40,222 nt of DNA from Bacteroidota bacterium (lineage in GTDB: Bacteria; Bacteroidota; Ignavibacteria; UBA10030; UBA8401). Shown here piece after piece: positions 1 through 6,685 of this stretch (within the stretch, counting starts at the first letter, position 1; the number at the start of each line of letters is the position of its first letter). The position numbers and the translations under genes are program-made. Below the pieces are notes generated by a model. The model was not told the DNA's origin. It did no database searches and saw nothing but the letters and a program-made list of their open reading frames with translations. The stretch spans positions 1 to 40,222 of the forward strand of contig JAVBYA010000508.1 in NCBI GenBank assembly GCA_030824295.1. The letters run 5' to 3'.

Positions 1-51
1 GTCAATGTACTGTGGGAATATAGCGGTTGGTGGGCGAAAGTGAAAGGGTGA
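1..51 (+). CDS. Possible 3' end of an upstream gene (partial)
   Basis: Frame 1 is open from the window edge to TGA at 49-51 and reads VNVLWEYSGWWAKVKG. The aromatic-rich composition looks like a protein C-terminus, but sixteen residues are too few to recognise a family. The remaining bases up to the Shine-Dalgarno at 132-143 show no further gene. The call rests only on the open frame. Confidence 0.3.
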   Translation, partial: VNVLWEYSGWWAKVKG

Positions 52-144
52 AATCGGCGGCGGATTCACCTCTTGCTTTCATCACACCGGAGACTGATAT
101 TTGTACTGAAGGTTCTGCGTCGCCGTTCTTCGAAAGGAGGAGGT

Positions 145-513
145 ATGCAATATCGATTCGATCATATCAGAGTCACCCGCACCGCGGCCCGCATACTCAG
201 TCTGCTGCTCTTTCTGCTCTGGGGTGCATTCTTCATCGAACATCTTTCCTGGTTCTCCACTGAATCCCTCAACACTCCTCCGGTTCGCATCTGGCTTGCA
301 CAGGGGGCCCATCTGCTGCTGTTGGTCGGTTACCTTGTGTCGCTCAAATGGGAGCGCGTCGGCAGTGTGCTCATCGCTGTGAATGCGGTGCTCTTCTTTG
401 GATATGCGGCAGGGATGAACGCCGTTCCGTTCGTCATTGTGAGTCTGTTCCCGGTGATGATGTACGCGTATTGCTGGCATAGACAGATGCACCGTTCCGG
501 AGTGTTGTCGTAA
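145..513 (+). CDS. Small four-helix integral membrane protein
   Basis: This 122-residue protein has no function I can name. Four hydrophobic segments are visible at roughly residues 17-37, 52-71, 72-95 and 97-115, separated by short charged loops, so it is predicted to be a polytopic inner-membrane protein. The start ATG at 145 is chosen because a very strong Shine-Dalgarno (GAAAGGAGGAGG) ends one base before it; an upstream in-frame extension to 73 lacks such a site. It resembles small DUF-type four-helix membrane proteins common in Bacteroidota relatives (for example DUF7670-like), but that match is only an impression. It is followed by a convergent gene at 590-997, and no clear terminator lies between them. 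Confidence 0.6.
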   Translation: MQYRFDHIRVTRTAARILSLLLFLLWGAFFIEHLSWFSTESLNTPPVRIWLAQGAHLLLLVGYLVSLKWERVGSVLIAVNAVLFFGYAAGMNAVPFVIVSLFPVMMYAYCWHRQMHRSGVLS

Positions 514-589
514 CCCGATCGTGCCGATGCGGACAGTGTGGCGGGAGATGTGTCAGTCTGCCGTGGTGAACATACCGGCGGTTCGATGC

Positions 590-997
590 TCAGTTCGTGA
601 CCGCACGGATGAAGTCGTAGAGGATCGGCTCTACCGAGATATCATCGCCGTCGGCATCGACGCTAAAGAGATTCACTTTCTTCTCCGTGATGATCCGCAG
701 GATGAACTCCCGCTCCCGGATCCCCCGCACTTCCATCATCCCACGTGCCTTTTCCGGGACATTATCGCAGTTCGACCGGCTGTCCACACCGAGAATGTTC
801 ACCGTCAATGTATCTCCGGACCATCCCTGCCGTAAGAAGATACCGTAATTCGAACAGCTGAAGGTCTTGGAGGTCGCCACGTACATCACCGGCCGCCCTT
901 TGATCATTTCCAGCCGGAATGTGTAATCCTCATTGGTTTTTTTTGACGGTTCCTTCGGTGCCAGGATCAGCAGCAGCGCGATGAATGCATATGTCAT
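590..997 (-). CDS. Hypothetical small exported protein
   Basis: A 135-residue protein on the minus strand. The N-terminus (MTYAFIALLLILAPKEPSKK) is hydrophobic and then turns charged, consistent with a signal sequence or membrane anchor; no lipobox is visible. Two cysteines lie near residue 50 and one further on, which could form a periplasmic disulfide. The body is rich in beta-prone and charged residues. The start at 997 is preferred over longer in-frame starts because an AGGAAA Shine-Dalgarno lies just upstream and the hydrophobic segment then sits at the N-terminus. It is divergent from the sigma-factor gene at 1111, so the two may share a control region. I do not recognise the family. 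Confidence 0.5.
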   Translation of the reverse strand: MTYAFIALLLILAPKEPSKKTNEDYTFRLEMIKGRPVMYVATSKTFSCSNYGIFLRQGWSGDTLTVNILGVDSRSNCDNVPEKARGMMEVRGIREREFILRIITEKKVNLFSVDADGDDISVEPILYDFIRAVTN

Positions 998-1021
998 GGA
1001 TTTCCTATCGACGTTTCGTAT

Positions 1022-1050
1022 AATATAGAGCAAGTGCGGGGGAAAAACAA
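1022..1050 (-). promoter_or_regulatory. Candidate promoter for the minus-strand gene
   Basis: Reading the minus strand, TTGTTT (1045-1050) is separated by 17 bases from TATATT (1022-1027), about 25 bases upstream of the start at 997. It is in the divergent gap between the exported protein and the sigma-factor gene. Spacing is good but the match is only moderate. A nearby dyad (CGGCAA at 1054-1059, TTGCCG at 1075-1080) could be an operator. Confidence 0.3.
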
Positions 1051-1110
1051 TTCCGGCAATCCCCCCAACCATTGTTGCCGCTTGCGAGTCCAACCAATAA
1101 ACACGGCAGA

Positions 1111-1671
1111 ATGACACAGACAGACGACGAACTGATACGGCGCTCGCAGGCAGGGGATCCCACTGCATTCGAGCAGCTCATCTTCCGGTATGACCGGAAT
1201 GTGCTCGCCATTGCCGCACGGTTCACGCAGAATTCGGATGATGCCAAGGATATCTATCAGGAATCCCTCATCCGCGTCTATAAAGGTCTCGCCGGCTTCG
1301 AACACAAGAGCGAGTTCACCACCTGGCTCTACCGCATCGTCACCAATGTCTGCCTCACATTCAAGGAGCGCAAACGAAGACTGAACACGGTCTCGCTGCA
1401 GGAGGAGAAGGAAGAGGCATTCAGCGAGATCCCTTCCGGCGGACCGGGCACCGATGCCGGACTGCACGGAGAGGAGATCGACCGGCGCATCCGCAGTGCG
1501 CTGCAGGAGCTCTCACCGAAGCAGCGGCTCGTGTTCACGCTCCGGCACTATCAGGAATACAAAGTGAAAGAGATCGCCGTGATGATGGAATGTGCCGAAG
1601 GGACCGTGAAGAAATACCTGTTCGAAGCAACGCAGAAGATGAGGGACCGTTTACACGACCTGTATGAGTGA
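1111..1671 (+). CDS. ECF-type RNA polymerase sigma factor
   Basis: A 186-residue extracytoplasmic-function sigma-70 factor that would direct RNA polymerase to a small regulon. Region 2 spans about residues 19-88 with the typical core-binding and -10-melting pattern (DDAKDIYQESLIRVYKGL near 43-60, then FTTWLYRIVTN). An acidic linker near 97-122 leads to region 4 at about 124-182, with the helix-turn-helix around 154-177. The ATG at 1111 gives the normal ECF length; the in-frame TTG at 1072 would add 13 residues without homology-like character. Only a weak Shine-Dalgarno is present. The stop is three bases before the anti-sigma gene, the standard arrangement of a sigma/anti-sigma pair. Confidence 0.9.
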   Translation: MTQTDDELIRRSQAGDPTAFEQLIFRYDRNVLAIAARFTQNSDDAKDIYQESLIRVYKGLAGFEHKSEFTTWLYRIVTNVCLTFKERKRRLNTVSLQEEKEEAFSEIPSGGPGTDAGLHGEEIDRRIRSALQELSPKQRLVFTLRHYQEYKVKEIAVMMECAEGTVKKYLFEATQKMRDRLHDLYE

Positions 1672-1674
1672 CCT

Positions 1675-2631
1675 ATGAAGAACGAACGTATCAAAGAACT
1701 GATGCTTCTTTCCCTGTACGGGGAACTGAATGCTGAGGACCAGAAGGAACTGGATGACTATATCAAGAAGCATCCGGACGCCAGGAAGGAATTCCGCGAA
1801 TGGAAACGGTTCGGAACATTCGTCTCCGAACAGACCCCGCCCTCTGTCACGGACGATCTGCTGAGCGATGCCAGAACGCAGCTGCGCTCCGCACTCCGCG
1901 GCGAACGGAACCGGATACCGGTCATGGTCCGGCTCCGCGAAGTGATGTCGGAACTCCTGCGTCCCGCCGTGGTGCTCAGCAGTGCAGGAATGCTCTCATT
2001 GGGATTGCTGCTGGGGTATTGCTCATTCGCTCCGTCCGGGACGGAGCCGTACATCGTGCTTCAGACCGCTGCTGATGATGCAAAACAGCCGGGCAAGACC
2101 TTTATCGAAAATATCCGATTCATTGACAATGATGCGTCGGACGGCGAGGTGGAGTTCGAGTTCAACGCCGTCGCACCGGTGCATATCAAGGGGAGAGTGG
2201 ACGATCCCGAGATCCAGCGGCTGCTCACACATGCATTGCTGAACGAATCCAACGCCGGCGTCCGCCTTTCCAGCATGCAGCTCATCCGCGACCAGGCCGC
2301 AGTGAGCCGCTCCGTCGACCCGGCCATCAAGCAAGCGCTCATCACTTCTCTCAAGACGGATGCCAATCCCGGCGTGCGGAATGAAGCGCTCCGCGTTCTG
2401 CAGCAGTACGGCTTCGATGATGATCTGCGCGATGCGCTGCTGCATGTCATTGAACACGATGAGAACTCCGGTATCCGTGTTGCCGCCATCAATGCGCTGG
2501 AACTGGCGAAGATGGACGGTAACCGTCTGGATGAAGCAACGGTGAAAGCATTAAAGGAACAGATCGCAAAAGAAGAGAATAACTACATCCGCAACCGCGC
2601 GGTCAACTTAGTGAAGGAGATCTATCAATGA
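1675..2631 (+). CDS. Membrane anti-sigma factor with C-terminal HEAT repeats
   Basis: A 318-residue protein, inferred to sequester the adjacent ECF sigma factor. Residues 1-50 have the anti-sigma zinc-finger (ZAS/zf-HC2) pattern LLSLYGELNAEDQKELDDYI followed by HPDARKEF, where the usual Cys-x2-Cys ligands are absent, so it would be a zinc-free variant. One transmembrane helix lies at about 97-118. The part after it, inferred to be periplasmic, has a spacer to about 178 and then four HEAT-like units whose turns read NAGVR, NPGVR, NSGIR and NNYIR. HEAT arrays bind proteins or peptides, so this half is a plausible signal sensor. The gene overlaps the next start by four bases (ATGA), implying translational coupling. 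Confidence 0.8.
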   Translation: MKNERIKELMLLSLYGELNAEDQKELDDYIKKHPDARKEFREWKRFGTFVSEQTPPSVTDDLLSDARTQLRSALRGERNRIPVMVRLREVMSELLRPAVVLSSAGMLSLGLLLGYCSFAPSGTEPYIVLQTAADDAKQPGKTFIENIRFIDNDASDGEVEFEFNAVAPVHIKGRVDDPEIQRLLTHALLNESNAGVRLSSMQLIRDQAAVSRSVDPAIKQALITSLKTDANPGVRNEALRVLQQYGFDDDLRDALLHVIEHDENSGIRVAAINALELAKMDGNRLDEATVKALKEQIAKEENNYIRNRAVNLVKEIYQ

Positions 2632-3860
2632 AAACACAATGGTTCATCACACTCGTTATCTCGGCGTTGTTCTCATCCGCCGTTGCTTCGGACTGGCAGG
2701 GCAGTTCCACACCGAAAGCTCCCAAAGCACCTTCGTCCGTTTCCACCACGAGCAGTTCTTCGATGGCATCAAGCGGTGCATCGCAGACCCGGTCCGAACA
2801 GACCTTCAATGTCGGCAAGAACAGCTCGCTGGACATCTCCGTCTCCGGCTGTGAGATCGTCATCAAAGCATGGGACAAGAGCGCCATCGAAGTGGTGGTG
2901 GAAGGATTGGATGAAGAGGACCTGGAGTATGTGAAGATGAAACAGAGCGGGGACGAGGTCACCGTCACGTACCGTCCGAAATGGAGCACACGCGGCGGCG
3001 GACGCTTCGAGGTCTCCGTACCGCAGCAGACGAAACTGGATATGAATACCTCCGGCGGGAATATCGAACTCGTGGGAAGTCTCACCGGTGATGCGGTCGG
3101 CCATACATCCGGCGGCGACATCAATATCGATAAACTGAAAGGAACGGTCCGTATGACGACCTCCGGAGGGGACATCCGCACAGGGGACATCGAAGGGAAA
3201 GCGGAACTCCGCACCTCCGGCGGCAATATCACCATCGCGAACGTCATCGGCGAATCAACGGTGAACACCTCCGGCGGTGATATCCGCATCGGGAATGTTG
3301 CGAAGAAATTGGATGCCCGGACGTCGGGCGGCGATATCGAAGTGGGCGATATCGGCGGGGATGCCACGGTTGGCACCTCCGGCGGTGACATCCGCATCGG
3401 TAAAGTCTCCGGCAATGCGTATCTCCGCACAGCCGGCGGCGATCTGAAACTGCTCGGCGCATCCGGTACAGTGGAAGCCCGCACTTCCGGCGGCGATATC
3501 GAATTGAAGAACATCACTGGTTCCATCGAAGCAAGCACCGCCGGCGGCGATGTCACGGCAGATCTGATCCCGTCGGGCAAAGGTGAATCGAATCTCAAAA
3601 CCTCGGGCGGCGATATCCGTCTCACGCTTCCCGCTTCCGCCAAGGCATCCATCGAAGCGACCATCCGGCTCCGTGATAACGGCGGCTGGGGCGGTTCCTC
3701 CAAGCGTTCCAAATACGAGGTCCGCTCCGATTTTCCGTCTACTTCGTATGACAAGGACGGCGATCGGGACGAGATCCGTGCCCGCTATCAGCTCAACGGC
3801 GGCGGCGAAGTGATCACGCTCGAAGCTACGAACGGATACATCGACATCAAGAAGAAATAA
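2628..3860 (+). CDS. DUF4097 family repeat protein, exported
   Basis: A 410-residue exported protein with a signal peptide at about residues 1-20 (hydrophobic core, cleavage after AVAS). A Ser/Thr-rich linker to about residue 60 precedes the repeat domain. Eleven copies of a TSGGDI-type motif run from residue 141 to about 330, mostly with an 18-residue period, the hallmark of the DUF4097 'putative adhesin' fold, a right-handed beta-solenoid-like stack. The C-terminal 80 residues are non-repetitive and rich in Gly and charged residues. No catalytic residues are apparent. The start overlaps the anti-sigma stop and is preceded by AAGGAGA (2614-2620). Its place in the sigma/anti-sigma operon suggests a periplasmic or surface role linked to envelope sensing. 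Confidence 0.85.
   Translation: MKTQWFITLVISALFSSAVASDWQGSSTPKAPKAPSSVSTTSSSSMASSGASQTRSEQTFNVGKNSSLDISVSGCEIVIKAWDKSAIEVVVEGLDEEDLEYVKMKQSGDEVTVTYRPKWSTRGGGRFEVSVPQQTKLDMNTSGGNIELVGSLTGDAVGHTSGGDINIDKLKGTVRMTTSGGDIRTGDIEGKAELRTSGGNITIANVIGESTVNTSGGDIRIGNVAKKLDARTSGGDIEVGDIGGDATVGTSGGDIRIGKVSGNAYLRTAGGDLKLLGASGTVEARTSGGDIELKNITGSIEASTAGGDVTADLIPSGKGESNLKTSGGDIRLTLPASAKASIEATIRLRDNGGWGGSSKRSKYEVRSDFPSTSYDKDGDRDEIRARYQLNGGGEVITLEATNGYIDIKKK
3105..3590 (+). repeat. Nine in-register 54-bp coding repeats
   Basis: The codons for T-S/A-G-G-D/N begin at 3105, 3159, 3213, 3267, 3321, 3375, 3429, 3483 and 3537, exactly 54 bases apart. Less regular flanking copies begin at 3048 (57 before) and 3600 (63 after). 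The repeat encodes the 18-residue coil of the DUF4097 protein. Sequence between the motifs is diverged, so this is a protein repeat rather than a recent DNA duplication. Confidence 0.9.
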
Positions 3861-3887
3861 TAGACAATTGTCATGCAACAATGCACC

Positions 3888-3924
3888 CGAAAGCGGCGTA
3901 GCGATAAAGCTAAAGCCGCTTTCG
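3888..3924 (+). promoter_or_regulatory. Strong stem-loop in the leader of the DUF5916 gene
   Basis: CGAAAGCGGC (3888-3897) pairs perfectly with GCCGCTTTCG (3915-3924). An inner stem TAGC (3899-3902) with GCTA (3909-3912) closes a GATAAA loop. The structure ends 11 bases before the AAAGGAG Shine-Dalgarno (3936-3942) of the next gene and has no U-tract, so an mRNA-stability, processing or translation-control element is more likely than an intrinsic terminator. Confidence 0.6.
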
Positions 3925-3947
3925 AGTTCTATAACAAAGGAGTAACG

Positions 3948-6587
3948 ATGATTCGATTGGTGCGCAGTGCTGTTGTTCTGGTCATGACCGTTGCAGCGGT
4001 GCACGCTGCCCAGGTGAAAGCCGTGAAGCTCACACAGCCGGTATCGGTGGACGGGAAACTCAACGAACCGGTCTGGAGCATCGCTCCCGCTGTCACGGAA
4101 TTCACACAGAAGGAACCGAACCAGGGTACAGCACCGTCCCAACGGACCGAGGTCTGGGTCGCGTATGATGATGATGCGCTGTATATCGCCGCACGGCTTC
4201 ACGATTCCTCCCCCGATTCCATCATGGCGCTGCTGGACCGCCGTGATAATCTGAACACGGCGGACTGGTTCGGCGTCTTCCTCGATCCGTACCGCGATAA
4301 ACGCTCCGGCAATTATTTCGTGCTCGGTCCTTCCGGCACCATGGCGGACGGCGTGCTCTATAATGATGACTGGGATGATGATGATTGGGACGGTGTGTGG
4401 GAAGGGAGTTCCAGCATCGATGAACAGGGGTGGACGGTCGAGATGCGTATTCCGTTCTCGCAGCTTCGCTTCACGGAGAAAGAACAGCAGGTGTGGGGGA
4501 TCAATTTCCGCCGCGATATCGGAAGGAAGAATGAGAACAGTTATCTCGTCTACACCCCCCGAATGGAAAGCGGTTATGTCTCCCGCTTTCCGGAACTCGT
4601 CGGCATCGAAGGCATCAAGCCGGCGAACGCACTGGAGGTCCTTCCGTTCCTCACCACCAAGGCGGAGTTCACCCACCCCGCCCCCGGTGATCCTTTCAAC
4701 AACGGCTCCCGCTACACGCCCGAGGTCGGTGCCGATATCCGTTACGGTCTCAGTTCAAATCTTATCCTGAATGGAACAGTGAATCCCGATTTCGGACAAG
4801 TAGAGGTCGATCCTGCCGTCGTCAATCTTTCCGACGTTGAATCATTCTTCAGCGAGAAGCGTCCCTTCTTCGTGGAAGGGGCCAATATCTTCACGAATTA
4901 TGGTCAGGGGGGAGGACGCAATTTCTGGAACTTCAACTTCCCGTACACCACCCCGTTCTACAGCCGCCGCATCGGCCGTTCTCCCCATGGGAATGATACA
5001 CTCGGCGGATCCGACTTTTATCATCAGCCCTTTGCCACCCGGATCCTCGGAGCAGGGAAAGTGACCGGCAAGGTCGGTGACGGCTGGAACGTCGGCACCA
5101 TCCACGCCGTAACGGCACGCGAGCATGCCGATTTCAAGACCGGAACTCACCGCGGAGAAGCGGAAGTGGAACCCTCCACATATTATGGAGTAGGCCGCGT
5201 GCAGCGCGATTTCAATGACGGCAAACAGGGGATCGGGATCCTCGGCACGTACACCCATCGGGAATTCTCCGATCAGGTGCTTCGGAACGGATTGAATAAC
5301 AGCGGGTCGTTCGTCGGTATGGACGGTTGGACCTTCCTGGATACCGCAAAGACCTGGGTCGTTACCGGCTATACGAATCTCTCCCATGTGGAAGGGACCC
5401 GGGAGCGGATGACAGCACTGCAGCGTAACTCGCAGCACTATTTCCAGCGCCCTGATGCCTCGCATGTCGACGTGGACACCAACGCTACGTCCATGACCGG
5501 ACTTGCCGGGAGATTCTACCTTATCAAGCAGCAGGGGAATTTCTTCTTTAATTCTTCACTCGGTTTCATCGATCCCAAATATGAAGTGAACGATCTCGGA
5601 TTCCAGTCCCGTGCAGATGTCATCAACATGCATGTCGGCGGAGGATATAATTGGAGTGAACCGGACGGCCTGTTCCGCAGGAAGGAACTCGGCGGCGGGT
5701 TCGGACAAAGCTTCGATTTCCAGAAGAACCTCATCCACCGTGTGCTGGTCCATTTCGGTTTCGTACAGTTCATGAACTACTATACGCTCAACTGGAACTT
5801 CGCCTACAATCCAACAACAACGCTGAGCAACAGACGTACTCGCGGTGGTCCGCTCACGGTGAATTCAAAAGGATGGGATTTCAATCTGAATGCAAGTTCG
5901 GATTACAGCAAAGAAGTGGTAGTGGAGATGTTCGGATACACATATCGATCCGACGAAACGGATATCAAAAGCGCCGGGTTCTGGGTGCAGTACCGTCCCG
6001 CACCGAATGTGAATGTCTCCGTCGGTCCGGACTGGACGGACGAGGTGAGCAAAGTAGCCTACGGCGGCGGGGATTTTGAGGATCCGTCATATACTCTCAC
6101 ATACGGCAGACGGTACCTGTTCAGCGAACTTGCCTACCGGCAGATCTCGGCCAATATCCGTTTGAACTGGACCTTCACGCCGACGCTCAGTCTGCAGTTG
6201 TACATGCAGCCGCTCGTCTCTTCCGGCAGCTATTCCAACTTCAAGCAGCTGGTCCGTCCTTCGTCCAACGAATATCTCATCTATGGAACGAACGGTTCCA
6301 CTATCACGAAGACCGGGGATGAATACACCGTCGATCCGACCGGCACCGGTACTGGCGCCGTACATACCTTCAGCGATCCGAACTTCAATTTTAAATCGCT
6401 CCGCGGCAACGCGGTGCTGCGGTGGGAATATCTTCCGGGGTCGGCCCTGTATTTCGTCTGGACGCAGAACCGGAGCGACTACGAGAACACCGGCGATCTC
6501 GCATTGAGCCGCTCGGTCGACCGGCTCATCTCAGCGAAGGCGGACAATATCTTTCTGGTGAAGATGAGCTACTACTTCAATATGTGA
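3948..6587 (+). CDS. DUF5916 family outer-membrane protein with CBM9-like domain
   Basis: An 879-residue exported protein. A signal peptide (about 1-20, ending VHAAQ) is followed by a carbohydrate-binding family 9-like beta-sandwich domain at about 30-205 (VDGKLNEPVW near the start, then YDDDALYIAARL). The DUF5916 signature VESFFSEKRPFFVEG occurs near residues 305-319, and the rest is long alternating beta-strand sequence ending in aromatic YYFNM, as expected of an outer-membrane beta-barrel. The in-frame extension to 3873 is rejected because ATG 3948 has AAAGGAG five bases upstream and begins the signal peptide. DUF5916 proteins are common in FCB-group bacteria, but their substrate is not established. 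It is the last gene of the sigma-factor operon and may be its output. Confidence 0.85.
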   Translation: MIRLVRSAVVLVMTVAAVHAAQVKAVKLTQPVSVDGKLNEPVWSIAPAVTEFTQKEPNQGTAPSQRTEVWVAYDDDALYIAARLHDSSPDSIMALLDRRDNLNTADWFGVFLDPYRDKRSGNYFVLGPSGTMADGVLYNDDWDDDDWDGVWEGSSSIDEQGWTVEMRIPFSQLRFTEKEQQVWGINFRRDIGRKNENSYLVYTPRMESGYVSRFPELVGIEGIKPANALEVLPFLTTKAEFTHPAPGDPFNNGSRYTPEVGADIRYGLSSNLILNGTVNPDFGQVEVDPAVVNLSDVESFFSEKRPFFVEGANIFTNYGQGGGRNFWNFNFPYTTPFYSRRIGRSPHGNDTLGGSDFYHQPFATRILGAGKVTGKVGDGWNVGTIHAVTAREHADFKTGTHRGEAEVEPSTYYGVGRVQRDFNDGKQGIGILGTYTHREFSDQVLRNGLNNSGSFVGMDGWTFLDTAKTWVVTGYTNLSHVEGTRERMTALQRNSQHYFQRPDASHVDVDTNATSMTGLAGRFYLIKQQGNFFFNSSLGFIDPKYEVNDLGFQSRADVINMHVGGGYNWSEPDGLFRRKELGGGFGQSFDFQKNLIHRVLVHFGFVQFMNYYTLNWNFAYNPTTTLSNRRTRGGPLTVNSKGWDFNLNASSDYSKEVVVEMFGYTYRSDETDIKSAGFWVQYRPAPNVNVSVGPDWTDEVSKVAYGGGDFEDPSYTLTYGRRYLFSELAYRQISANIRLNWTFTPTLSLQLYMQPLVSSGSYSNFKQLVRPSSNEYLIYGTNGSTITKTGDEYTVDPTGTGTGAVHTFSDPNFNFKSLRGNAVLRWEYLPGSALYFVWTQNRSDYENTGDLALSRSVDRLISAKADNIFLVKMSYYFNM

Positions 6588-6620
6588 CCGCCTCTTCCGC
6601 ATCCGTCGGGTGCAAAAAAT

Positions 6621-6648
6621 TTTGCCGTAGAATTCGAAGATAATTTTG
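6621..6648 (+). promoter_or_regulatory. Candidate Bacteroidota-type promoter before the DUF2723 gene
   Basis: TTTG (6621-6624) is followed after 16 bases by TAATTTTG (6641-6648), which fits the Bacteroidota -7 pattern TAnnTTTG, although the spacer is shorter than usual. It lies 38 bases before the ATG at 6686. No good sigma-70 pair with 16-18 bp spacing is seen here. Confidence 0.3.
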
Positions 6649-6685
6649 TATTTTTATCGGAGGATACTACGGCATTGTTTTTTTT

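Noticed and set aside
521..835. Open frame of 104 codons on the plus strand
   Set aside because: It is the complement of the better-supported minus-strand gene at 590-997 and has no Shine-Dalgarno or domain-like sequence.
6612..6625. Palindrome GCAAAAAATTTTGC as a terminator after the DUF5916 gene
   Set aside because: The stem is AT-rich with only a two-base centre and no U-tract after it, so termination is not supported; it overlaps the candidate promoter.
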